From contig JAZRXA010000059.1 of NCBI GenBank assembly GCA_045599965.1, positions 1 through 17,979 on the forward strand: 17,979 bases of DNA, read 5' to 3'. A program made the translations under genes and the position numbers. The stretch comes from RGIG5612 sp045599965 (GTDB lineage: Bacteria; Bacillota; Clostridia; Lachnospirales; Lachnospiraceae). Positions 7,545 to 14,172 of the stretch are shown piece by piece. The notes below the pieces were generated by a model that saw only the letters and a list, made by a program, of their open reading frames with translations, did no database searches and was not told where the DNA came from. Each line of letters begins with the position of its first letter. The stretch's first letter is position 1.

Positions 7545-8743
7545 TGGATTATTCAAAAAAAAGATGGGGCGTACTCATCGCAGCATGCTTAATAGGACTT
7601 TGCATCGGAGCTCTTTATACATGGAGCACTTTTGCAACACCTATGGCAGAGTATTTTAGCCAGCTAACAGGTCAGAAAATTTCTGACCTGTCTTATATTT
7701 ATACAATCGCGTGCGTATCAGCACCAATCGATATGATTATCGGCGGATTCCTCGTAAAAAAATTTGGAGCCAAAGTTGTCGCTATCGGAGGCGGAATTTT
7801 ATTCGGCCTAGGCATGATTCTATCTGGCTTTGTAACCTCCGCCGTTGCACTCGTTTTAACATACGGCATTATGGTCGGCGTAGGAACAGGCTTTTCTTAT
7901 GGAATCATTATTTCCAACACAGTAAAATTTTTTCCAGAGCGAAGCGGATTTGCAGGCGGCCTTGTTACGACTTGTTTCGGGGCCAGCTCAATTATTTTTT
8001 CACCGATAGCTAATGCGTTGATAGAAAAGTTAGGAGTATTGTGGGCGTTTAGAATCATCGGATTTGTGATGCTCGTAATAATAATTGGTAGTGCATTCTT
8101 TATTATCACAGCGCCAGAGAGCGATGAAGAAGTAAAGGTAGTATCTCCAGTGCGTGATGTGCATTACAAAGAAATGCTTAAGACAAAAGACTTTTATTTA
8201 ATGCTACTTACTATGCTTTGCGGAAGTTTTGCAGGAATGATGGTGCTTTCGCAAACATCGCAAATCGCGCAGAACATGATAGGCCTTGCGCCGGCGGCAG
8301 CAGCGTTGGTTGTATCGGTAGTATCACTCTTTAATATGTGCGGGCGATTTGTTTTAGGCTGGGTCTCAGATAAGATCGGTCAAAAAGATACGTTGGTAAT
8401 CACGTTTGTTATAAGTTTAATTGTGAATATAGTTTTATTCTTCTATAAAGGTGACTCAGAGATGGTCGCAGTGCTTTGTCTTGCGCTTATTGGTTTTTGC
8501 TATGGAGGCAACCTCGGAATTTTCCCAAGCTTTACGCAAAGTCGATTCGGCAGAAAGTATCACGGTGTAAACTATGGACTTATGTACTGGGGCACTGGGC
8601 TCGCCGGAGTTTTCGGACCGATGGCGATGAGCTTTATCGCATCAAAGATGGGAATCTACCAACCAGCATTCTTAGTGGCAGCAGCAATTGCGCTACTCGG
8701 AGTAATTCTCGCATTTACACTTAAATTCAAAAAGGCAAACTAA
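7544..8743 (+). CDS. MFS transporter, OFA (oxalate/formate antiporter-like) family
   Basis: This 399-aa protein has 12 predicted membrane helices and a central cytoplasmic loop near residues 195-215. The N-terminus (RWGVLIAACLIGLCIGALYT) and the early YTWSTFATPM segment are typical of the OFA family, which includes OxlT and many putative monocarboxylate carriers. GGFLVKKFGAK (about 67-77) and GWVSDKIGQKD (about 274-284) are the paired MFS loop motifs. The ATG overlaps the symporter stop (TAATG), so the two are co-transcribed and probably translationally coupled. A role in exporting an acidic end product, or in importing a carboxylated aromatic, would fit the operon, but the substrate is unknown. 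No terminator is evident after it; the next gene has its own promoter. Confidence 0.87.
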   Translation: MDYSKKRWGVLIAACLIGLCIGALYTWSTFATPMAEYFSQLTGQKISDLSYIYTIACVSAPIDMIIGGFLVKKFGAKVVAIGGGILFGLGMILSGFVTSAVALVLTYGIMVGVGTGFSYGIIISNTVKFFPERSGFAGGLVTTCFGASSIIFSPIANALIEKLGVLWAFRIIGFVMLVIIIGSAFFIITAPESDEEVKVVSPVRDVHYKEMLKTKDFYLMLLTMLCGSFAGMMVLSQTSQIAQNMIGLAPAAAALVVSVVSLFNMCGRFVLGWVSDKIGQKDTLVITFVISLIVNIVLFFYKGDSEMVAVLCLALIGFCYGGNLGIFPSFTQSRFGRKYHGVNYGLMYWGTGLAGVFGPMAMSFIASKMGIYQPAFLVAAAIALLGVILAFTLKFKKAN

Positions 8744-8745
8744 AT

Positions 8746-8774
8746 CTAACATCTTTTTCAAAAACATTTATAAT
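8746..8774 (+). promoter_or_regulatory. Promoter giving a probable leaderless mRNA
   Basis: CTAACA (8746-8751, 4/6 to consensus) and a perfect TATAAT (8769-8774) are separated by 17 bp. The start codon of the downstream gene begins at 8781, exactly where transcription should start (seven bases past the -10 box). No ribosome binding site lies between. Confidence 0.6.
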
Positions 8775-8780
8775 AGAAAC

Positions 8781-9332
8781 ATGGAACCAAAAATTATTAG
8801 AAGTAGGCGAAAGACTATTTCAGTGGAAATAAAAGATGGAGAAGTTTTGGTAAGGGCGCCAAAGTGGGTCCCTAAATACGAAATTCAAAATTTTGTAGAA
8901 AAGAATCAGCGCTGGATTGAAAAGCATTTGCAAAAAGCAAAAGAGCAGGAAGAACAGTTAAAAGTTTTAGAACCATTCACACTAGAAGAGTTAGATAGCT
9001 TCGCCGATAAGGCGCTCGCTGTAATTCCAAAAAGAGTAGAACACTACGCTGGGCTAATGGGAGTAAGTTACGGTCGCGTAACAATCCGTACGCAGCGCAC
9101 TCTTTGGGGAAGCTGCACTAGCAAAGGCAATCTAAACTTTAATTGCTTGCTGATGCTAGCGCCGCCAGAAGTCCTAGACGCAATAGTGGTTCATGAACTT
9201 TGTCATCTAAAGCACATGAACCACTCAAAAGAATTCTATAATGAAGTTTTATCTATTTATCCCGACTACCATAAGTGGAATAAATGGTTAAAGGAAAACG
9301 GAAAGCTTTTACTAAAGCGCATCCCGAATTAA
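8781..9332 (+). CDS. YgjP/DUF45-type zinc metallopeptidase-like protein
   Basis: This 183-aa protein has the M48/DUF45 zinc motif HExxHxxxxxH: His138-Glu139, His142 and His148 in HELCHLKHMNHSKEF. The family core LWGSCTSKGNLNFN lies at about 108-121. The N-terminal segment (SRRKTISVEI) is a standard beginning for the family, which supports the ATG at 8781 despite the missing ribosome binding site. Members are cytoplasmic putative metallopeptidases, often annotated YgjP or SprT-like, and no physiological substrate is established. It begins 37 nt after the MFS gene, appears to use its own promoter, and ends immediately against the oppositely oriented HD-domain gene. Confidence 0.88.
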   Translation: MEPKIIRSRRKTISVEIKDGEVLVRAPKWVPKYEIQNFVEKNQRWIEKHLQKAKEQEEQLKVLEPFTLEELDSFADKALAVIPKRVEHYAGLMGVSYGRVTIRTQRTLWGSCTSKGNLNFNCLLMLAPPEVLDAIVVHELCHLKHMNHSKEFYNEVLSIYPDYHKWNKWLKENGKLLLKRIPN

Positions 9333-9911
9333 TTACTTGAACATCTCTTCAACTTGCTTTTCGCAAGATTGCATAGCCTTGATAGCTTTTTCGAAAAATT
9401 CGCCAAGCTCCCAGCCAAGCATCTCAGCGCCTTGGCTAATTACATCCCTAGAGCAACCAGCAGCAAAACCTTTATCCTTAAATTTCTTTTTAAGGCCTTT
9501 AACTTCCATGCCTTCGCAACTTTTTTGCTCACGCATAAGAGCATAAGACCAGATAAGACCAGTAAGTTCGTCAACAGCAAAGAGAACTTTTTCCATCTCA
9601 TGTACAGGCTCAACATCAGAGCAAATACCATAAGCGTGTGAGCACACAGCGTGAATAAGTTCATCTTCCGCACCGCCTTCGCTTAACAGCTCCGGTGCCT
9701 TCTTGCAATGCTCATCAGGATACATCTCAAAATCGATATCATGAAGAAGTCCAACGATTCCCCAAAAATCAACTTCGTCGGCATAGCCCAAATCATTTGC
9801 AAACCATCTCATAACGCCCTCAACAGTAAACGCGTGTCTAAGATGAAAAGGATCTTTATTGTATTTTTTAAGCAGCTCAAGCGCTTGCTCTCTAGATAAT
9901 TTAGTATTCAT
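9333..9911 (-). CDS. HD-domain hydrolase
   Basis: This 192-aa protein carries the HD phosphohydrolase signature: His26 in LRHAF, His57-Asp58 in GLLHDIDFE, His92 in SHAYG and a distal Asp114 in AVDELTG. HD proteins are metal-dependent phosphohydrolases acting on nucleotides, nucleotide second messengers or metabolites. This short single-domain subfamily is widespread in anaerobic Firmicutes and uncharacterised as far as I know. A near-perfect AGGAGGTGG precedes the ATG, and its own promoter (TTGATT-17-TATACT) lies just upstream. It converges on the YgjP gene with no spacer, so each transcript must read into the 3' end of the other unless a terminator lies inside the coding regions. None was seen. 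Confidence 0.85.
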   Translation of the reverse strand: MNTKLSREQALELLKKYNKDPFHLRHAFTVEGVMRWFANDLGYADEVDFWGIVGLLHDIDFEMYPDEHCKKAPELLSEGGAEDELIHAVCSHAYGICSDVEPVHEMEKVLFAVDELTGLIWSYALMREQKSCEGMEVKGLKKKFKDKGFAAGCSRDVISQGAEMLGWELGEFFEKAIKAMQSCEKQVEEMFK

Positions 9912-9935
9912 AATCCACCTCCTAAAATTACTTAA

Positions 9936-9964
9936 AGTATATTCTTTCTTCGCTAACTAATCAA
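9936..9964 (-). promoter_or_regulatory. Promoter of the HD-domain gene
   Basis: On the - strand TTGATT (9964-9959) and TATACT (9941-9936) are 17 bp apart, followed by AGGAGGTGG and the ATG at 9911. Transcription would start near 9929. Confidence 0.65.
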
Positions 9965-9983
9965 CTCGGTAAGGTTTACTTTG

Positions 9984-9998
9984 CGGAATTTTATTCCG
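9984..9998. promoter_or_regulatory. Small palindrome upstream of the fic promoter
   Basis: CGGAAT-TTT-ATTCCG is a perfect inverted repeat 20 bp upstream of the fic -35 box. It could be an operator, possibly for the ribbon-helix-helix-like N-terminal segment of the Fic protein itself. That link is a guess; short palindromes also arise by chance. Confidence 0.3.
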
Positions 9999-10018
9999 AT
10001 TCAATAGTGTGGGATTTA

Positions 10019-10047
10019 TTGACTAAGGGATAAACTTGTAATAAAAT
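10019..10047 (+). promoter_or_regulatory. Promoter of fic
   Basis: TTGACT (10019-10024) and TAAAAT (10042-10047) are 17 bp apart. The predicted start point near 10054 lies at or after the in-frame GTG at 10052, which excludes that GTG as start codon and supports the ATG at 10079. Confidence 0.7.
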
Positions 10048-10078
10048 ATGGGTGTACCCCGATAACGAGGAGGCCCAA

Positions 10079-10858
10079 ATGAGCACGTATAAAGACGAAT
10101 GGGATAAGAAGAATACAACCCAATTTAAAATCAAACTTAATAATAAAACAGATAAAGATATTATAGAGTGGTTGGAGGACCTCGATAATAAACAAGGGAC
10201 AGTTAAGGAAATAATTAGGGATTACAGTTTTACAAAAACAGGAAGAGATAAAAAAATGGCACTGGAAAACAAACTAGGAATAACAAGCAGCGCTGAACTG
10301 GCAAATGTAGAAGAAAAACTTACAAAAAAGAGAGCACTTGAATTATTTGAAAAGGATTTGCTTTCTAAATTTGAGGTTGGAACATATACCGGCCTTAAAC
10401 AAATCCACGAATATTTATTTCAAGACATATATGATTTTGCAGGGCAAACCAGGACGGTAAACCTCGCAAAAGGAGACTTCAGATTTGCGCCGGTAATGTA
10501 TTTAGAAGTAGCATTAGAAAACATTTCAAAAATGCCTCAGTCCACGTTTGATGAGATAGTGCAAAAATATGTTGAGATGAATATCGCGCATCCTTTCCGC
10601 GAAGGAAATGGAAGAAGTATGCGAATATGGCTAGACCAAATTATGAAAAAAGAGCTCGGAAAAGTTATTGACTGGAGCAAGCTCGAAAAAGAAGATTACC
10701 TATCAGCTATGCAACGCAGCCCGATAAAAGATCTTGAAATAAAGCATCTGTTAAAGTCCGCACTAACCGATAAAACAAGCGACAGGGAAGTGTACATAAA
10801 GGGAATAGACACAAGCTATTATTACGAAGGGTACAACGCGTTTACCACAAACGCTTAA
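10079..10858 (+). CDS. fic: Class III Fic AMP-transferase with N-terminal RHH-like segment
   Basis: The start is set by CGAGGAGG six bases before the ATG, giving 259 aa. Residues about 85-252 closely follow Neisseria meningitidis NmFic: GLKQIHEYLF, YDFAGQ, the catalytic loop HPFREGNGRS with His171, and the C-terminal inhibitory helix SYYYEG with Ser246 and Glu250. Class III Fic enzymes transfer AMP from ATP to target hydroxyls; NmFic modifies gyrase B. They are held off by the inhibitory glutamate and by oligomerisation. Residues 1-50 are extra: the pattern around FKIKLNN...GTVKEIIRDY resembles small Firmicute ribbon-helix-helix proteins that normally stand alone near antitoxins. The gene opens the accessory region and is followed by a hairpin repeat. 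Fic identity is firm; the RHH call is tentative. Confidence 0.92.
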   Translation: MSTYKDEWDKKNTTQFKIKLNNKTDKDIIEWLEDLDNKQGTVKEIIRDYSFTKTGRDKKMALENKLGITSSAELANVEEKLTKKRALELFEKDLLSKFEVGTYTGLKQIHEYLFQDIYDFAGQTRTVNLAKGDFRFAPVMYLEVALENISKMPQSTFDEIVQKYVEMNIAHPFREGNGRSMRIWLDQIMKKELGKVIDWSKLEKEDYLSAMQRSPIKDLEIKHLLKSALTDKTSDREVYIKGIDTSYYYEGYNAFTTNA

Positions 10859-10881
10859 AGTTTGGTCAATACGCGCTCATG

Positions 10882-11034
10882 TTCATGCTCCGGCCTGAAC
10901 TAATCCGCAAAATCGGATGGGAAGTCTAGTTTTCGCACAAAAGTGGATGTTAACCCCCATCTCAGACGAAGAAAACGATTTTCACTAGACATACCATCCG
11001 TTTTAGTGTACATACTAGACTTTCCATCCACTTT
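10882..11034. repeat. Hairpin repeat, copy A
   Basis: The unit starts with TTCATGCTCCGGC. GGATGGGAAGTCTAG (10915-10929) pairs with CTAGACTTTCCATCC (11015-11029), and the inner parts of the arms are also roughly complementary. The related motifs AAAAGTGGATG and ACTAAAACGGATGG recur inside. The core is almost identical to copies at 16796 and 17461. The short direct motifs within each arm recall the multiple transposase-binding repeats at ends of IS21-family elements, so a MITE derived from such an IS is possible. Confidence 0.8.
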
Positions 11035-11035
11035 C

Positions 11036-11146
11036 ATGTAAATTACTAATTGTGATACCTAAGCTAATGCTTGAGATAACAATGTACAAAAGTGCCTAAA
11101 CATCTTATTCACTTAATCGCTTTTTTAATCGAATCAATAAAAGAAT
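11036..11146 (-). pseudogene. Relic of a type I toxin-antitoxin locus
   Basis: Bases 11036-11084 match the 3' half of the intact toxin locus (17127-17175) at 47 of 49 positions and still encode the SIVISSISLGIT-like end of the peptide on the - strand. Bases 11086-11146 match the region upstream of the toxin (about 17285-17344). About 110 bp between them, including the toxin start and ribosome binding site, is deleted. The antitoxin side is missing too, because the hairpin repeat abuts the toxin tail. It should be non-functional. Confidence 0.75.
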
Positions 11147-11185
11147 CTCCCATGTCAAAATTTTTCAACATTTCAAATCAGCGTA

Positions 11186-11215
11186 TTGTTAGGCGCGGTG
11201 GTAGAGATGTATAAT
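11186..11215 (+). promoter_or_regulatory. Promoter of the four-gene unknown operon
   Basis: TTGTTA (11186-11191) and a perfect TATAAT (11210-11215) are 18 bp apart. Transcription would start near 11222, about 16 nt ahead of the first small gene. No operator-like repeat is evident. Confidence 0.5.
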
Positions 11216-11237
11216 TTAATATATGAATACATAAGCT

Positions 11238-11333
11238 ATGAATATGAGTGGTTTTGATTATGACGGCGATATAGATATTTTGGATGACGTATTACTAGAA
11301 GAAGAACTGATGGCATGCGAGCAAGCGGCATAA
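11238..11333 (+). CDS. Small acidic protein, 31 aa, unknown function
   Basis: The reading frame starts at ATG 11238 (or ATG 11244, two codons later) and ends at TAA 11331-11333. The peptide is strongly acidic (FDYDGDIDILDDVLLEEEL) and contains no Lys or Arg. No clear ribosome binding site precedes it, but it sits directly behind the promoter, so initiation near the 5' end of the mRNA is plausible. Its last 19 nt overlap the start of the next gene in another frame, the arrangement expected of a translationally coupled leader gene. It could be a real small partner protein or a leader peptide. I do not recognise the family. Confidence 0.45.
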   Translation: MNMSGFDYDGDIDILDDVLLEEELMACEQAA

Positions 11334-11641
11334 AAATAAAATATTATGATGTTATCAATAAATATCCAGGAGAATTACAATCATTAATGAAGATTGTTTC
11401 AGATGATAACATTATCGCAATTGATATAGAAGATGGATTGAAAAATATTCTCGTTAAATTATTATACGATGCAGTGGTTAAACATAGATATTATGTGGAT
11501 ATTGAAGGTAATTCAATTAAAAGAACTCTTGCGTTTGACCCGGTTTATGTAGTTCTATTTTGTAGTCAAGATGTATTTATATCAAATTTATTAAAAAAGA
11601 GTATTGGATGCTGTTTTACAAATACGGATGATGTTGGGTAA
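11315..11641 (+). CDS. Hypothetical protein, 108 aa
   Basis: No family is recognised. The protein has mixed charge and is probably soluble, with an Ile/Val-rich core (about residues 35-55 and 80-95) and two adjacent cysteines (CC) near residue 99. The start overlaps the preceding small gene by 19 nt and has only a weak purine-rich site (GAAGAAGAA). The stop codon abuts the ATG of the 480-aa gene, so the two are almost certainly co-translated. Tight packing with the next two genes suggests it is a component or regulator of the same system. Confidence 0.6.
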   Translation: MRASGIKIKYYDVINKYPGELQSLMKIVSDDNIIAIDIEDGLKNILVKLLYDAVVKHRYYVDIEGNSIKRTLAFDPVYVVLFCSQDVFISNLLKKSIGCCFTNTDDVG

Positions 11642-13084
11642 ATGAAAGATATATTAGAAAACAACAAATTAATTTTTGATTTAGAAGTTTCCGAAGAACA
11701 TTTTAGTTTTGGGACTTCTTTTGATGAAGCAATTTTTAATGCAACTAATGAAATTGAATCATTAAAAGAAACCATTGATGCTGCGCAAAGGATTAAACCG
11801 GATTGTGATAAGCTCGATTATGCACTTGCGGCAAGCATAGGAGCGCTATGTGGGATTATTGATATTTTTCTTGTTGGAAAACCAAAAGAATCAAAAATTG
11901 GAGAAATAACTGATAAATGGTTTGCGGATTGCACGATTTCTTTTGCGAAACTATTTGATAAAGAGGGGAAAATAGATGGTTCACTCACATCCGCTCTTAA
12001 AGTGCTTGAAAAGAAATTCAAAATACCTTATGACCAAACGGGATTAGGAGGCGCAGCAAAGGATATTTTTGATTTAAATCCCCAAAATCATCACTTAAAA
12101 TCGCTCGGACATAATCCAACTTTATTAGGAGTGTTCTTTTCAATTTTGGATCAATTTACCAACCAATCACATTTTGTTACAGCAGGAAAATTGATTTCAC
12201 TACAAGAAGCGGATGGCATTTTTGAATTGCAAGGAAGTGACGTACCATCAAAAATCTTTTGCGGTTTTATTAATTGGTTTGGACACATTGTTTCGGATGC
12301 TTCGGGTTCTTCTGGTAGTAAAGGTAGAGGTATGGGTATCCCGGCGCCTTTCCTGGCGTGGACAAATGACCTCATAGTTATACAAAAAAATCTTCAACTT
12401 TCAAATGCTCAATTTGGAAATAATTTAAATGAATTAGCTTTAAAAGTTTATAAAGAAGGATTTGATCTTCGTTTTTCAGTTGCTCAAATGATACCTATAT
12501 TTGTTAATGAAATAATTGTTAGGTTTATTTATTCTGTTAGGAGAATGATTAAATATTATTCTGAAACAGATAAGGACGATCGTACGATGGAAGAGCTTTG
12601 GAAACAATGTAAACCTTTTTCAAATGCAACCGTAAAAAGAATGTTAACAGTTGCTCATGGAACATTTTGTCTTTTAGATGTTGGAGATGCAACTATGAGA
12701 GGAATTGTAAATGGTGGTGGAGCATTTAACGTAGAAGAGTTTGTGATGCGTTTAAATATTATTGGAGTTGGACGCTTTGCCATTTCATTATATGGTGAAG
12801 GAAAACGTGCAATAATTCTTAACAAAGCAAAAGACGAGGCGGATTTTGCTGAATATAAAATTGTTTTAGTTGGAAATTATTTAGAAGGATTATTAGAATT
12901 ATCAAAAATATATGATGATAGGAAACTGGTGAATTTTATTGACGATTTTAAAAATAGTAATTCATATAAAATGGCTTTTAAAAAATCAGCTGAATTAGCT
13001 GAATTGAGAAATGTACCTGCTGAATTGATATTAAAAGATAAAAAGGATATAGATGCATATTTTAGAGGAGAATTAAATGTGTAA
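11642..13084 (+). CDS. Uncharacterised protein of an unknown operon, 480 aa
   Basis: No named domain is recognised. The protein begins with a charged helical region (1-56), then a small hydrophobic segment DYALAASIGALCGIIDIFLVG (59-79). A conserved-looking block with His150-His151 and GHNPTLLGVFFSILDQF follows at 140-172. There is a Gly/Ser-rich linker with GRGMGIPAPF at 222-237 and a second hydrophobic patch near 280-302 (AQMIPIFVNEIIVRFIYS). The C-terminal third is mixed and ends in a charged tail. The hydrophobic parts suggest membrane association without a signal peptide. It abuts the 108-aa gene and overlaps the 360-aa gene by 8 nt, so the three are likely made together. The polar His/Asn/Gly clusters could be catalytic, but I see no known active site. 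Confidence 0.7.
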   Translation: MKDILENNKLIFDLEVSEEHFSFGTSFDEAIFNATNEIESLKETIDAAQRIKPDCDKLDYALAASIGALCGIIDIFLVGKPKESKIGEITDKWFADCTISFAKLFDKEGKIDGSLTSALKVLEKKFKIPYDQTGLGGAAKDIFDLNPQNHHLKSLGHNPTLLGVFFSILDQFTNQSHFVTAGKLISLQEADGIFELQGSDVPSKIFCGFINWFGHIVSDASGSSGSKGRGMGIPAPFLAWTNDLIVIQKNLQLSNAQFGNNLNELALKVYKEGFDLRFSVAQMIPIFVNEIIVRFIYSVRRMIKYYSETDKDDRTMEELWKQCKPFSNATVKRMLTVAHGTFCLLDVGDATMRGIVNGGGAFNVEEFVMRLNIIGVGRFAISLYGEGKRAIILNKAKDEADFAEYKIVLVGNYLEGLLELSKIYDDRKLVNFIDDFKNSNSYKMAFKKSAELAELRNVPAELILKDKKDIDAYFRGELNV

Positions 13085-14159
13085 GAAAAGAAATAAATAT
13101 AAGAATTCCAACGAAGAAATAGAAACTATTGTAAAAAAAGTGAATATGGGGATTGTTGATTTAGGTTATTATTCAGGCGAACTAAATAATTGCCTTAACC
13201 AAATGCAAGAAAAAATTGGTGTTATAAGAAATATTCCAACTGAAACGTTTAATGAATACTACAAATGTAAAAAAATTAGATTATCATGGGAATCACACGT
13301 AGAGGAAATAAAAAAAGAACCCCAAATAAATATGATTGTTGATGTAGAAGCTGCAGCTATTGGAGTTGGAGTTGGAATGACAATAGCTACAATGGGGCCA
13401 ACGGCGGCGATGGGGATTGCTACATCATTTGGAGTTGCATCTACTGGCACAGCTATATCAACATTAAGTGGCGTGGCCGCCACAAATGCTGCATTGGCCT
13501 GGCTTGGTGGTGGGGCATTAGCGGTAGGTGGAGGCGGAATGGCAGCAGGTAATACATTGTTATTACTAGCTGGACCTGTTGGCTGGGGGATTGCAGCAAC
13601 CGTTCTAGTAACAACAGGTATAATGTTCATTTTTAATAGAAAAAATAAAAAAAGACTAAATAATATTTTTACTCTTATTTGTGAAAGAGATAAATTTTCA
13701 TTAAATTTGGCTGCGAAAGAATTGTTCGAAAGAAGAAATCATATTATTGACGAAAGAGACAAAATAATAAATGCAACTAAAAAAATACAGTCATTTGGGT
13801 TGAATTATGATTCCATGACAGAAAGCCAGCAATATGAACTGGGGGCATATGTTAACTTAATGAATTCTTCTTCCAAACTTTTGGTCAATCCGATTTTAGG
13901 ATTGCAACCGAAATTCACAGAAGCTGATATCAAAAATAAAAAAATTGCTGATAATAAGAAAAATTGTATAATTTCATTGGCGAATATGTTTTACAATATT
14001 GAATTGAACCAAAAAGACAAAAAATTAATTTGGAAAAAATTTAGAAAGAATAAACAGTTTCTTAAACAATTCAATATTACGAAAAAAGAGTTAGATAAAA
14101 AGATGATGAGAATTGTTTATGATATGTTAAACACAAATAGTCGTACTATAAAACAGTAA
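13077..14159 (+). CDS. Uncharacterised glycine-zipper membrane protein, 360 aa, putative pore-forming effector
   Basis: The start is well set: AGAGGAG lies six bases before the ATG, and the gene overlaps the 480-aa gene by 8 nt. Residues 1-87 are polar and helical. Residues 88-187 form a long Gly/Ala/Thr-rich hydrophobic block with GVGVGMTIA, GGGALAVGGGGMAAG and LLLLAGPVGWGIA, a glycine-zipper pattern seen in membrane-inserting and pore-forming proteins. Residues 188-360 are very basic and helical (NRKNKKRLNN, then many Lys-rich helices). Coiled-coil flanks around a glycine-rich membrane core fit an effector that permeabilises the membrane when its partners release it, but that is inference. 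It precedes the methyltransferase gene by 13 nt. Confidence 0.7.
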   Translation: MCKKRNKYKNSNEEIETIVKKVNMGIVDLGYYSGELNNCLNQMQEKIGVIRNIPTETFNEYYKCKKIRLSWESHVEEIKKEPQINMIVDVEAAAIGVGVGMTIATMGPTAAMGIATSFGVASTGTAISTLSGVAATNAALAWLGGGALAVGGGGMAAGNTLLLLAGPVGWGIAATVLVTTGIMFIFNRKNKKRLNNIFTLICERDKFSLNLAAKELFERRNHIIDERDKIINATKKIQSFGLNYDSMTESQQYELGAYVNLMNSSSKLLVNPILGLQPKFTEADIKNKKIADNKKNCIISLANMFYNIELNQKDKKLIWKKFRKNKQFLKQFNITKKELDKKMMRIVYDMLNTNSRTIKQ

Positions 14160-14172
14160 GGTAAAATAACAT

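Noticed and set aside
10052..10078. GTG at 10052 as start of fic
   Set aside because: It lies at or upstream of the predicted transcription start and has no ribosome site, whereas ATG 10079 has CGAGGAGG at proper spacing.
13259..13630. 123-aa Pro/Ala-rich frame on the - strand opposite the 360-aa gene
   Set aside because: It is the shadow of the Gly/Ala-rich codons of the membrane segment; it has no start signal or independent context.
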